The notes under the pieces were generated by a model. The model did no database searches, was not told where the DNA came from, and saw only the letters and a program-made list of their open reading frames with translations. Positions 27,079 to 35,816 of a DNA stretch of 64,000 nt are shown one piece after another (position 1 is the first letter of the stretch; each line of letters opens with the position of its first letter). Made by a program: the position numbers and the translations under genes. This DNA comes from an uncultured Clostridia bacterium (GTDB lineage Bacteria > Bacillota > Clostridia > Oscillospirales > Acutalibacteraceae), in the NCBI GenBank assembly GCA_937884995.1, contig CAKZZL010000029.1, forward strand, positions 1 to 64,000. Direction: 5' to 3'.

Positions 27079-27259
27079 CAGTTATTATGGAATTCAGGCT
27101 GGCGCTACTGTGTACGGATATTCAAGCAGCCAACACGGTCATATTGGTATTTATATCGGCAAGGATATGCTAGCACACAATGTCAGCAGCGAAAACCCAG
27201 ATGAAATGAAAAAAGCAAAAGTGGCAGAATATGCTAAAAGCAGAATCATAAAACAGTAA
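27077..27259 (+). pseudogene. 3' remnant of an NlpC/P60-like peptidase gene
   Basis: Open frame joined directly to the end of repeat copy 2, with no start. It reads YSYYGIQAGATVYGYSSSQ then HGHIGIYIGKDMLAHNVSS, containing the H-(I/V)-G-I-Y-I-G strand of NlpC/P60-type cysteine peptidases, and ends with a stop at 27257. Such wall hydrolases are standard cargo of Tn1549-like conjugative elements, downstream of virB4. The N-terminal Cys part is missing, so it is a fragment. Confidence 0.6.
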
Positions 27260-27341
27260 TTTTTTGTTAAACCGATTATGCAAAATCATTTTGTCAAAAA
27301 AATCCATAAAAACTTGACACTATCCTCCTTTCGCCGTTTGC

Positions 27342-27370
27342 TTGACATGTCCGGCATATAGTGGTAAAAT
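27342..27370 (+). promoter_or_regulatory. Promoter of the aromatic amino acid operon
   Basis: TTGACA (27342-27347), 17-bp spacer, TAAAAT (27365-27370), about 30 bp before the leader peptide ATG. Consensus quality is high. Confidence 0.88.
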
Positions 27371-27401
27371 TCATGTTAAGTTTTGAAAGGGAGTCTTTAT
27401 T

Positions 27402-27503
27402 ATGAGTAAATATCTTCTTTCTACAATTAAAGATTCCTATTATGCTTATCCTCGATTTTATGCGGGCTTTTGTTTTTGCGCACAAAATACAGAATCAAAG
27501 TGA
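27402..27503 (+). CDS. Phe/Tyr-rich leader peptide of the aro operon (33 aa)
   Basis: ATG with GAAAGGGAG 8-12 nt upstream. The peptide starts MSKYLLSTIKDSYYAYPRFY and continues AGFCFCAQNTESK. Five Tyr and three Phe are present, seven of them packed in codons 13-25. The stop falls 28 nt before a terminator. This is the architecture of a ribosome-stalling leader: shortage of charged tRNA-Phe or tRNA-Tyr halts the ribosome on codons 13-25 and changes the RNA fold downstream. It is followed by the prephenate dehydratase gene, whose product makes phenylalanine, and tyrA for tyrosine lies in the same operon. Confidence 0.8.
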   Translation: MSKYLLSTIKDSYYAYPRFYAGFCFCAQNTESK

Positions 27504-27571
27504 GTGTAAGCATATATTAACTTACAATAAAAACAGCGGTTCTGTATATGCAGAATCGCTGTTATTTTTTT
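27490..27571 (+). promoter_or_regulatory. Transcription attenuator of the aro operon (antiterminator + terminator)
   Basis: Terminator: 13-bp stem, 27532-27544 with 27551-27563, loop TATATG, then ATTTTTTTT. Antiterminator: CAGAATC (27490-27496, last sense codons of the leader) can pair with GGTTCTG (27538-27544), the 5' arm of the terminator. A ribosome that finishes the leader covers 27490-27496 and lets the terminator form. One stalled at the Phe/Tyr codons leaves it free and permits read-through. A small hairpin, TGTAAG / CTTACA (27505-27526), lies between. Confidence 0.8.
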
Positions 27572-27585
27572 TGAAAGGAAGAACT

Positions 27586-28689
27586 ATGGACAATCAGTTA
27601 AAAGAGGCCAGAGAGATAATAAAAAAGACAGACGAGAAGATCGCCGGGCTTTTTAAGGAACGTATGGCAGCTGTCAAACAGGTGGCAGCATACAAAAAAG
27701 AGCATGGACTGCCCATTTATGATGCAGCGCAGGAAGAAAGAGTTTTATCTGCTGCAAAGTCACAAATTGAAGATAAAGAGATAGGCGTTTATTATGTTGA
27801 ACTTGTGGAAAGCATGATGGAGGTCTCAAAAAGATATCAATATAACTTAAACAAAGGAATGAGGGTAGCCTTCAACGGCACACAGGGCGCTTATGCTCAG
27901 ATAGCTGCAAAATATATTTTTAAGCAGGCAACATCTATCTCATATCAATCTTTTACGGATGCATATGAAAGTGTTGAAAAGGGAGATTGTGATTGCGCAG
28001 TTTTACCGATAGAAAACAGCTATGCCGGCGAGGTAGGTCCCGTTATGGATCTGGCATTTTCCGGCAGCCTTCACGTTACAGGTATATACACACTGCCCAT
28101 AATTCACAACTTACTTGCAACAACAGATAATATTGATGATATTAAGACCGTAATCAGCCATCCGCAGGCTCTCACTCAATGCGAAAAATATATAAAAAGC
28201 AAAGGCTGGAATACGGTGGCGGTGTCAAGCACTGCAGATGCTGCAAAACAGGTATCAGAGAAGAAAGATAAGACAGTCGCAGCTATAGCGAGCGAGGAAA
28301 CATCGGAAACATTCGGATTGAAGATTCTGGATCATGATATAAATGACACAAGCGAGAACACTACAAAATTCGCAGTTTTTTCAAAGGCTGCCATTGATAT
28401 GTCAGCTCAGAAAGACGATAACTTTATTCTGATGTTCACGGCAAACGATACAGCAGGATCACTGGCTAAGGCAATAAGTGTAATAAGTCATTACGGTTTC
28501 AACATGAAGGTCCTGAGAAGCAGATCAGTTAAAGAAAATGCATGGCAATATTATTTCTATACTGAAGTTGAGGGCGATGCAAATTCTGCCGAAGGGCAAA
28601 AGATGATTGATGCGCTCAAAAAACAATGCGATATAATAAAAGTAATAGGTCAATACAAGAAATTGGTTAATTTGAAAAAAGAGGACTGA
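27586..28689 (+). CDS. pheA: Bifunctional chorismate mutase / prephenate dehydratase
   Basis: 367 aa. Residues 1-85 are an AroQ-type chorismate mutase (EAREIIKKTDEKIAGLFKER, then MAAVKQVAAYKK). Residues about 95-275 are prephenate dehydratase (FNGTQGAYAQIAAKYIF, AVLPIENSYAGEVG, ENTTKFAVFSK with the catalytic Thr-Lys-Phe variant). A C-terminal ACT domain follows, where the usual ESRP phenylalanine-binding motif reads RSRS. ATG 27586 has GAAAGGAAG upstream; longer starts would lie in the attenuator and are rejected. First structural gene of the aromatic operon, giving phenylpyruvate for phenylalanine. Confidence 0.95.
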   Translation: MDNQLKEAREIIKKTDEKIAGLFKERMAAVKQVAAYKKEHGLPIYDAAQEERVLSAAKSQIEDKEIGVYYVELVESMMEVSKRYQYNLNKGMRVAFNGTQGAYAQIAAKYIFKQATSISYQSFTDAYESVEKGDCDCAVLPIENSYAGEVGPVMDLAFSGSLHVTGIYTLPIIHNLLATTDNIDDIKTVISHPQALTQCEKYIKSKGWNTVAVSSTADAAKQVSEKKDKTVAAIASEETSETFGLKILDHDINDTSENTTKFAVFSKAAIDMSAQKDDNFILMFTANDTAGSLAKAISVISHYGFNMKVLRSRSVKENAWQYYFYTEVEGDANSAEGQKMIDALKKQCDIIKVIGQYKKLVNLKKED

Positions 28690-28691
28690 TT

Positions 28692-29696
28692 ATGGTTATA
28701 AAAGCAATGTCCGGGGAAAAGGCATATGACATCATTATTGAGGAAGCCTCCCTCAGCAAAGCCTCGCAATATTTAAATCTTGACAGAAAAAGTCTTATAA
28801 TCACCGACAACGGGGTACCGGTTGCTTATGCTCAGAATATTGCAAACCAATGTTTAGATGCGCATATATATACAATTGAGCAAGGTGAAAACAGCAAGAG
28901 CATGGAGAGTCTGAAAAGCATATTGTCAAAGATGCTGAATGAGAATTTCACAAGAGAAGATTGTGTCATTGCGGTCGGCGGAGGTGTATGCGGAGATCTG
29001 GCAGGATTTGCTGCATCGATATATATGAGAGGGATTGACTTTTATAACATTCCCACGACCGTTTTATCTCAGGTGGATTCTTCAATCGGCGGAAAGACTG
29101 CTATTAATTTCGAGAACACAAAAAATATTGTGGGCAGTTTTTACCAGCCTTCCAAAGTCATAATCGATCCTTTGGTTCTTGCAAGTCTTCCGCAAAGACA
29201 AATAAACAACGGACTTGCCGAAGCAGTTAAAATGGCGCTTTGCTTTAATGAAAAACTTTTTGAGTTTTTTGAAAACGAAAATCCATATGAAAGTCTTGAA
29301 TACATAATAACTGAGTCACTTAAAATAAAAAATGATGTGGTTACACAGGATGAAAAGGAAAAGGGCCTGAGAAGGGTATTGAATTTCGGACATACCATAG
29401 GACATGCCATAGAAGTAAACACGGACTTTTATCATGGAGAGTGTGTTGCGATAGGAATGCTTCCTATGTGCAGTGATAAGGTAAGAGAAAGATTGCAAAA
29501 AGTACTCGAAAAACTTAATTTACCGACAAGCTGCAGTGCAGATGAGGGCAAAATAGTCATGGCAATGATGCATGATAAGAAAATGCTAAAGGACGGAATC
29601 AAGGCAGTCTTCGTTGAAGAAGTCGGAAAATATACAATGAAAACATTGACGGAAGATGAGTTAAAAGAGAAACTGAGTCATATTTTGGAAAGGTGA
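28692..29696 (+). CDS. aroB: 3-dehydroquinate synthase
   Basis: 334 aa. NAD-dependent second step of the shikimate pathway, DAHP to 3-dehydroquinate. Landmarks: IAVGGGVCGDLAGFAASIYM, NIPTTVLSQVDSSIGGKTA, the metal-ligand region GLAEAVKMALCF, and FGHTIGHAIE. It starts 2 bp after the pheA stop. Slightly shorter than typical AroB but all core motifs are present. The operon lacks aroD, aroE and aroK, which must lie elsewhere. Confidence 0.95.
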   Translation: MVIKAMSGEKAYDIIIEEASLSKASQYLNLDRKSLIITDNGVPVAYAQNIANQCLDAHIYTIEQGENSKSMESLKSILSKMLNENFTREDCVIAVGGGVCGDLAGFAASIYMRGIDFYNIPTTVLSQVDSSIGGKTAINFENTKNIVGSFYQPSKVIIDPLVLASLPQRQINNGLAEAVKMALCFNEKLFEFFENENPYESLEYIITESLKIKNDVVTQDEKEKGLRRVLNFGHTIGHAIEVNTDFYHGECVAIGMLPMCSDKVRERLQKVLEKLNLPTSCSADEGKIVMAMMHDKKMLKDGIKAVFVEEVGKYTMKTLTEDELKEKLSHILER

Positions 29697-29701
29697 AGGG
29701 A

Positions 29702-30811
29702 ATGAAAAATACATTCGGAAACAATATATCGATAACACTTTTCGGAGAGAGCCACGGTGCTGCAATAGGTGCTGTGATAGACGGCTTGCCGGCAGGCATC
29801 AAAATAGATGATGAATATATTCACAGTCAGCTTAAAAAGAGAAAGCCTGCAGGGAAACTCGGCACGGCAAGAAATGAAACGGATGATTATTCAATTCTGA
29901 GCGGAGTATTTGAAGGAAAGACATGCGGCACTCCTCTTTCTATCCTCATAAAAAATGAAAATACAAAGAGCTCGGATTATGATAAGACACGTTTTCTTGC
30001 AAGACCCGGGCATGTAGATTACACAGCATATTGCAAATATAAAGGTTTTGAAGATTACCGTGGCGGAGGTCATTTCAGCGGAAGAATCACTGCAGCCATT
30101 GTTGCGGCAGGAGCCTTGCTGACTCCGGCACTTAAAGAAAAAGGTATATATATAGGAAGTCACATAAAGTCTCTGGGAAAAGAATGTGACAGAGATTTTG
30201 ATAACCTTAAAAAGGATATAGAGCAACTTGAAGGGCTGGATTTTGCCGTGCTTGATAACGACAAGGCTCAAAAGATGAAAGACCTTATCCTGGACGCAGG
30301 TCAAAAGAAGGATAGCGTGGGAGGAGTCCTCGAGACTGCAGTTATAGGTTTACCAGCAGGACTTGGAGAGCCGTGGTTTGACAGTGTTGAGAGCCTCATT
30401 TCCCATGCGGTATTCAGTATTCCTGCTGTTAAGGGAATTCAGTTCGGCGCAGCTTTTGATATGGTAAACAGCACTGGTAGCGTCTTTAATGATGAGTTTG
30501 AAATGAAAGACGGGAAAGTCGTTACAAAAACAAACCATAATGGTGGAGTTAACGGCGGCATAACAAACGGAATGCCCATTCTGTTCAGAACTGCAATTAA
30601 ACCGACTCCGTCTATATATATGAAACAAGAGACAGTAAATTTCATGACAAAAGAAAATGCAGAAATCGAGATTCAGGGCAGACACGATCCCGCAATCATA
30701 CATCGTGCAAGGGTCGTGATAGACAGCATGACAGCGCTTGTAATCGCTGATCTTCTGACAGGACGTTTCGGAGCAGATTATCTGGGTGGGAAAAATGAGA
30801 TACGGGATTGA
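29702..30811 (+). CDS. aroC: Chorismate synthase
   Basis: 369 aa. FMNH2-dependent last step of the common pathway, EPSP to chorismate. Landmarks: FGESHGAAIGAVIDGLPAGI, KRKPAGKLGTARNETD, RPGHVDYTAYCKYKGFEDYR and RGGGHFSGRITAA-type region; C-terminal GRHDPAIIHRARVVIDSM. ATG 29702 follows GGTGAAGGGA; a GTG 9 nt earlier overlaps the aroB stop. Its stop overlaps aroA by 17 bp. Confidence 0.95.
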   Translation: MKNTFGNNISITLFGESHGAAIGAVIDGLPAGIKIDDEYIHSQLKKRKPAGKLGTARNETDDYSILSGVFEGKTCGTPLSILIKNENTKSSDYDKTRFLARPGHVDYTAYCKYKGFEDYRGGGHFSGRITAAIVAAGALLTPALKEKGIYIGSHIKSLGKECDRDFDNLKKDIEQLEGLDFAVLDNDKAQKMKDLILDAGQKKDSVGGVLETAVIGLPAGLGEPWFDSVESLISHAVFSIPAVKGIQFGAAFDMVNSTGSVFNDEFEMKDGKVVTKTNHNGGVNGGITNGMPILFRTAIKPTPSIYMKQETVNFMTKENAEIEIQGRHDPAIIHRARVVIDSMTALVIADLLTGRFGADYLGGKNEIRD

Positions 30812-32003
30812 GAAATCAACCGCCAAAGGCAATATAAAGGCGCCACCGTCAAAAAGTATGGCTCACAGGCTTTTGATTTGTGCAGCACTTTCAAAAGAAA
30901 AATGCATAATAGAAAATCTTGACTTTTCGCAGGATATACTCGCAAGCATTGACTGCCTGAAAGCACTTGGATCGCAGTTTGAAATCAGCGATAAGAAACT
31001 GAGTTTTTGCGGCCGTCAGGAAACGCAGGATGAAATATGCTTAAATGTCAGGGAAAGCGGCAGTACACTTCGCTTTTTGATACCGATAGCTCTTCTGACG
31101 GGAAAGAAGATAAGCTTTAGCGGCAGTGAAAGGCTTATGCAAAGACCACTGGAGATATATAAAAAGATTTGTGATGAGCAGGGTATATCTTTTGACCTGT
31201 CAGAAAATACGCTGACGGTCCGGGGCAAGCTTCAGGCAGGAGAATATATATTGGATGGTTTCATCAGCAGTCAGTTCATATCCGGCCTTTTGTTTGCGCT
31301 TCCTCTGTTGGAGGAAGACAGCAAAATAAACATACGGCCTCCTTTCCAAAGCAAGCCGTATGTTCTTATGACCATAGATGCGCTCAGTAAATTCAATGTT
31401 CATGTTGAGTTGTCCGATAACGTTATATATATAAAAGGAAAGCAAAAATACAAAGGACAAGACATGGTTGTTGAAGGGGACTGGTCCAATGCAGCTTTCC
31501 TCGATGCCTTTAACCTTATAGGCGGGGATGTCAAAATAAGCGGACTTGATGAGAACTCGCTACAGGGAGACAAGGTATATAAAGAAATCTTTGAGCAGCT
31601 AAAAGTTGAAAATGCAAAAATAGATATTTCGGATTGCCCTGACCTCGGTCCCATTGCCATGGCAATGGCATACAAAGGCGGAGCTGTTTTCAGCGGAACA
31701 TCAAGATTGAGACTTAAAGAGAGCGACAGATCTGCCGCAATGGCAGAAGAACTGAAAAAATTCGGCATAGAAACAGATATAAAAGAGGACACGATGACTG
31801 TGTATAAGGGTGAAATAAGAAAACCTGCCCTCGCAATTGACAGTCATAATGACCACAGAATAGCAATGGCGATGGCAGTTCTTTTAAGCACATGCGGAGG
31901 AGAACTGGATGGTGCAGAGGCAGTATCCAAAAGTCTTCCGTCGTTCTTTGATATGATAGAGAGTCTTGGCATAGAGGTAAAAAAAGATGGATTTGATTTA
32001 TAG
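30795..32003 (+). CDS. aroA: 3-phosphoshikimate 1-carboxyvinyltransferase (EPSP synthase)
   Basis: 402 aa. Joins shikimate-3-phosphate with PEP; the glyphosate target class. Landmarks: PPSKSMAHRLLICAAL, LNVRESGSTLRFLIPIALL, ISSQFISGLLFALP, LGPIAMAMA, RLKESDRSAAMAEELKKFG and HNDHRIAMAMAV. ATG 30795 is preceded by GGGTGGG, and lies within the aroC 3' end, so expression is coupled. The LNVRESGSTLRF segment departs from the E. coli-type GNAGTAMRP, which hints at a class II-like enzyme, but this needs an alignment. Confidence 0.95.
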   Translation: MRYGIEKSTAKGNIKAPPSKSMAHRLLICAALSKEKCIIENLDFSQDILASIDCLKALGSQFEISDKKLSFCGRQETQDEICLNVRESGSTLRFLIPIALLTGKKISFSGSERLMQRPLEIYKKICDEQGISFDLSENTLTVRGKLQAGEYILDGFISSQFISGLLFALPLLEEDSKINIRPPFQSKPYVLMTIDALSKFNVHVELSDNVIYIKGKQKYKGQDMVVEGDWSNAAFLDAFNLIGGDVKISGLDENSLQGDKVYKEIFEQLKVENAKIDISDCPDLGPIAMAMAYKGGAVFSGTSRLRLKESDRSAAMAEELKKFGIETDIKEDTMTVYKGEIRKPALAIDSHNDHRIAMAMAVLLSTCGGELDGAEAVSKSLPSFFDMIESLGIEVKKDGFDL

Positions 32004-32841
32004 GAGAGAAATTCTCATAGTCGGCTTAGGCCTTATAGGGGGCAGTTATGCAAAAGCCCTTAAGAGACTGGGTTTTAGTATTGCAGCAATAGATGCAAAA
32101 CAGTCCTCTATCGATTATGCACTTGAAAACGGAATGATTGATGAGGGATACAGCTATGTTAATGAAGAGATCGTATCGCGTGCGGATGTGATTATTTTTG
32201 CTCTATATCCGGATGTATTTAAATCATGGATAAATGATTATCAGGATCTCATCAAAGATGGTGCGGTAATCACAGATGTAACAGGCGTAAAGTCGTGTAT
32301 CGTTTATGAGATTCAGGAAATCCTCAAGGAGGGAGTCGAGTTTATTGCCGCGCACCCAATGGCAGGACGGGAAGTTTACGGTGTTGAAAATGCAGACGAT
32401 CGCATTTTCAGAGACGCAAACTATATCGTTGTTCCAACAGAAAAGAACACAAAAGAAGCTATTGAGTGGTGCAAAGAGTTAGGAAAACTTTTAGGCTTTG
32501 CCAATATCTCAGTGCTGGGACCCGAAGAGCATGACAGAATGATAGGCTTTTTGTCTCAACTTACTCATTGTATTGCAGTATCACTTATGACATGCAGTGA
32601 CAATGAGCATCTTGCAGATTATACGGGTGACTCATTCAGAGACCTTACTAGAATCGCAAATATCAATGATGAGATGTGGAGCAGCCTCTTCCTTTTGAAT
32701 AAAGATGTTCTCATAAAGGAAATGGATGTCTTTATACGTGAATTCGAGGAAATCAGAAATCTCTTAAATAAAGAAGACAGAGAAGGTTTGCGCGAAAAGA
32801 TGAGATTGTCCACAAAGCGCAGAGCATACTTTGATAAATAG
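31987..32841 (+). CDS. tyrA: Prephenate dehydrogenase
   Basis: 284 aa. Oxidative decarboxylation of prephenate to 4-hydroxyphenylpyruvate, the tyrosine branch. Rossmann motif VGLGLIGGSYAKALKRLG at residues about 12-29, the HPMAGREVYGVENAD substrate segment, and FLSQLTHCIAVSL. No C-terminal ACT domain, unlike Bacillus TyrA. ATG overlaps the aroA stop by 17 bp. Confidence 0.94.
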   Translation: MDLIYRREILIVGLGLIGGSYAKALKRLGFSIAAIDAKQSSIDYALENGMIDEGYSYVNEEIVSRADVIIFALYPDVFKSWINDYQDLIKDGAVITDVTGVKSCIVYEIQEILKEGVEFIAAHPMAGREVYGVENADDRIFRDANYIVVPTEKNTKEAIEWCKELGKLLGFANISVLGPEEHDRMIGFLSQLTHCIAVSLMTCSDNEHLADYTGDSFRDLTRIANINDEMWSSLFLLNKDVLIKEMDVFIREFEEIRNLLNKEDREGLREKMRLSTKRRAYFDK

Positions 32842-32857
32842 ATTGGAGAAAATTCTT

Positions 32858-33889
32858 ATGATGAATATGGATTTTGAAAAAAAACTCACCATCCCCATGG
32901 AAGCAAAAAAGTTATATCCGTTGACCGGTGAAATGCAAAAAGTCGTTGACAGGAGAAACGAAGAAATCAGGAAAATATTTACGGGTGAGTCAGACAAGTA
33001 CCTGCTGATAATAGGGCCATGCTCAGCAGACAGAGAGGAAAGTGTCCTTGACTATATGTGCAGGCTTGCAGAAGTTCAGGAAAAGGTTAAAGATAAGATA
33101 TATATCATACCAAGAGTATATACCAATAAGCCGAGAACCACAGGCTCCGGATACAAGGGTATGCTTCATCAGCCGGATCCGAACGAAAAGCCGGACCTAT
33201 TTAAGGGAATTATTGCAATCAGGGAACTTCACATGAAGGTACTCAATGAAACCGGCTTTACATGCGCTGATGAAATGCTCTATACGGAAAATCACAAATA
33301 TTTGGATGATATACTTTCATATGTTGCAGTCGGAGCGAGATCTGTTGAAGACCAGCAGCACAGACTTACTGCAAGCGGTGTGGCGGTACCGGTCGGAATG
33401 AAAAACCCGACCAGCGGAGATTTTGATATAGTTATAAACTCAATTACAGCGGCTCAGCAGGGACACAGCTTTATATACCGTGGATGGCAGGCACATTCAA
33501 AAGGAAATCCCCTGGCACATGCAATACTCAGAGGATATGTGAATAAGCATGGTCAGTCCCTTCCCAATTATCATTATGAGGATATTGTCAGACTTTTGGA
33601 TAAGTATAAGAAGGCAAATCTGCAAAATCCATCTGTCATTATCGATACAAATCATGCGAATTCAGGTAAAAAATATCTGGAGCAGATAAGAATCTCAAAA
33701 GAGGTTATGAACAGCAGGAAATACAATCCTGAAATATCAAAGTTTGTTAAAGGCCTTATGATAGAAAGCTATATTGAGGACGGTTGTCAGAATATAAGCG
33801 AAGGACAATACGGCAAATCCATAACAGACCCCTGCCTTGGATGGGAGAAGAGTGAAAAGCTCATATTTGAATTGGCAGAGATGGCGTAA
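32858..33889 (+). CDS. aroF: 3-deoxy-7-phosphoheptulonate synthase (DAHP synthase, class I AroF/G/H type)
   Basis: 343 aa. First step of the shikimate pathway, PEP plus erythrose-4-phosphate. Landmarks: LLIIGPCSADREESVLDYM, PRVYTNKPRTTGSGYKGMLH, GARSVEDQQHR-type Arg/Gln motif, VGMKNPTSGDF, IDTNHANSGKK and a C-terminal GKSITDPCLGW. ATG 32858 has TTGGAGAA 10 nt upstream; a start at 32831 would overlap tyrA and lacks a site. This is the proteobacterial-like AroAI-alpha type. Placing it last in the operon means attenuation also sets pathway entry. Confidence 0.94.
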   Translation: MMNMDFEKKLTIPMEAKKLYPLTGEMQKVVDRRNEEIRKIFTGESDKYLLIIGPCSADREESVLDYMCRLAEVQEKVKDKIYIIPRVYTNKPRTTGSGYKGMLHQPDPNEKPDLFKGIIAIRELHMKVLNETGFTCADEMLYTENHKYLDDILSYVAVGARSVEDQQHRLTASGVAVPVGMKNPTSGDFDIVINSITAAQQGHSFIYRGWQAHSKGNPLAHAILRGYVNKHGQSLPNYHYEDIVRLLDKYKKANLQNPSVIIDTNHANSGKKYLEQIRISKEVMNSRKYNPEISKFVKGLMIESYIEDGCQNISEGQYGKSITDPCLGWEKSEKLIFELAEMA

Positions 33890-33907
33890 AATGAAGAGAT
33901 ATATAAA

Positions 33908-33944
33908 AGCCGGTGAGGGAGAACTTCCCCACCGGCTAAGTTTA
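33908..33944. terminator. Terminator shared by the aro operon and the convergent galactosidase gene
   Basis: Arms AGCCGGTGAGGG and CCCCACCGGCT (one bulged A), loop AGAACTT, T-rich on the plus side (AGTTTATTT) and A-rich before the stem (ATATATAAA). Confidence 0.85.
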
Positions 33945-33945
33945 T

Positions 33946-35691
33946 TTAGCCAAGATCGTGCTTGTCACTTATTAATACTTCTCTTGATCTGCAGTTTTCC
34001 ATTTCCAAAATGATAATTTCGTTATCTTCCTTCAGCAAGGGCCCCGGTATATACAGAGATTTTTGAGGTCCGACATTCCAATATCTTCCGAGATTAAAGC
34101 CGTTAACGAAGACATAGCCTTTGCTGAATGAGTCAAGATGAACAAAAGTATCTGACTTTGATTCAGCCTTAAAATGACCGCTTAGAAAAATCGGGTATTC
34201 ATTTCTTTCTTTATCATCAAACGTCAGTTCAGAAAGCTTATCAAGAGGAATGGTATATATATCAAAGCCCGTAAGTCTTTGGATATCAAGATATATGTCG
34301 CTTATACCTTTTCTATCAAGCATTTCGGACCCGTAATTAACATGCCCCATAGTATCTACAAGAACAGAAATTTTACGACTTCCGCTGAAGGCGGGGAGAT
34401 TTATCCCGTTCTTCTGATCATTTTTTCGGCTGTAAAGGGTACGGTCAACCTTCAAGCTGAGATTATCATCTATGTATAGATAAGCAAAGTCATGTACGTT
34501 CTTTAATTCCAGAAAACTGTCAGGATAATTGCCGTTTAAATAAGTCTCGTAATATATCATACCGAAATTTTGATCGAAATATTCCATGCTTTCCGGAACA
34601 GCATTTATATAATGCTTTCCGAGAATTGTCAGATTGTCAAAAAATGAAGCAGATTTATCAAGCTTTACTTTACCTATTTTTTGGCATTGAGGACGAGGTA
34701 AAAGAGGTGGCATGTCTATTGACTGTGCTTCACATAAAAGTTCTCTGACTGCATAATATGCCGGCGTGTAGTCCCCCCACTCGGTAAGAAGGGCGCAATA
34801 GTCATAGCTGGTTACGTCAGGCTCATATCCCTTGCCCGGATTTTGATTGGCACCCGCAGTAAAAGCAAAATTTGTACCTCCGTGGAACATATATATGTTA
34901 AAACTTGCATCTTTTTCTAAAAAGCCACGAATCTCATCAACAACTTCTTCGGGATCCCTTTTGTGGTGCGGGCCTCTCCAGAAATCAAACCAGCCGCACC
35001 AAAACTCACCGCACATATTCGGACCGAAGTGTTCAAAATCATTCAGTAGATCAAAGGCTTTTCTTGAGCCTGAGCCGAAGTTCAGGACTTTGTATACGCC
35101 CGGCAAAGAGCCTCCCGATATCATGTTTTTTGTGTTTCCGTCTGATGTGAAGAGCAAAGCTTCCTCAGGCATGAGCCCCTTTATATGCCTTAAGTAGTTT
35201 TTGTCATTGCCGTATGATCCATATTCGTTTTCTATCTGCATGGCTATAATATTGCCGCCGTTTGCATGAAGATGGGCTTTCAGACGCGGCATAATTTCAG
35301 CATAGTATCGATCAACTGCCTCTATAAATCCCGGGTAACTGCATCGTATTTGCATATTTTTATCCTTCAGCAGCCAGGCAGGCAAACCGCCGAAGTCCCA
35401 TTCAGCACATATATACGGACCGGGTCTGACAATAGCATATATGCCAAGTCTTTCTGCTGTTTCAAGAAAGTTTTCTATGTCCAGCATTCCGGAGAAGTCA
35501 AAGCATCCGGGCTTTGGCTCATGAAGATTCCATGGCATGTATGTTTCAACCGTATTGAACCCTGCAGCTTTTAATTTTAAAAGCCGGTCTTTCCAGTATT
35601 CGGGGAATACACGAAAGTAGTGTATGGCACCGGAATAAATGTGAAAGGGTTTACCGTCCATATAAAAAGAGTCATTTTTTATTTCAAACAT
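33946..35691 (-). CDS. Beta-galactosidase, glycoside hydrolase family 35
   Basis: 581 aa, cytoplasmic (no signal peptide). Start MFEIKNDSFYMDGKPFHIYS then GAIHYFRVFPEYWKDRLLKL is the GH35 opening. The TIM-barrel catalytic pair is present: acid/base E156 in QIENEYGSYG and nucleophile E229 in MCGEFWCGWFDFW. C-terminal beta-sandwich domains follow (GYVFVNGFNLGRYWNVGPQ). The enzyme removes terminal beta-galactose from glycans or plant galactans. No transporter or regulator for galactosides is adjacent; the GPH symporter at 63 kb is too far to claim as a partner. Confidence 0.93.
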   Translation of the reverse strand: MFEIKNDSFYMDGKPFHIYSGAIHYFRVFPEYWKDRLLKLKAAGFNTVETYMPWNLHEPKPGCFDFSGMLDIENFLETAERLGIYAIVRPGPYICAEWDFGGLPAWLLKDKNMQIRCSYPGFIEAVDRYYAEIMPRLKAHLHANGGNIIAMQIENEYGSYGNDKNYLRHIKGLMPEEALLFTSDGNTKNMISGGSLPGVYKVLNFGSGSRKAFDLLNDFEHFGPNMCGEFWCGWFDFWRGPHHKRDPEEVVDEIRGFLEKDASFNIYMFHGGTNFAFTAGANQNPGKGYEPDVTSYDYCALLTEWGDYTPAYYAVRELLCEAQSIDMPPLLPRPQCQKIGKVKLDKSASFFDNLTILGKHYINAVPESMEYFDQNFGMIYYETYLNGNYPDSFLELKNVHDFAYLYIDDNLSLKVDRTLYSRKNDQKNGINLPAFSGSRKISVLVDTMGHVNYGSEMLDRKGISDIYLDIQRLTGFDIYTIPLDKLSELTFDDKERNEYPIFLSGHFKAESKSDTFVHLDSFSKGYVFVNGFNLGRYWNVGPQKSLYIPGPLLKEDNEIIILEMENCRSREVLISDKHDLG

Positions 35692-35816
35692 AGCCTTACC
35701 ACGTTATACCTTTCTTTGGAAATCAAAAGAAAATGAGAAATTTTCCTATAAGTTATGGTTCAATTATAGACTTTTTGAAATATATTGTAAATCATTTTAT
35801 CATAAGAGCGGCTGTA

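Noticed and set aside
27442..27585. 48-codon N-terminal extension of pheA
   Set aside because: It runs through the leader peptide and the terminator; a good ribosome site precedes ATG 27586.
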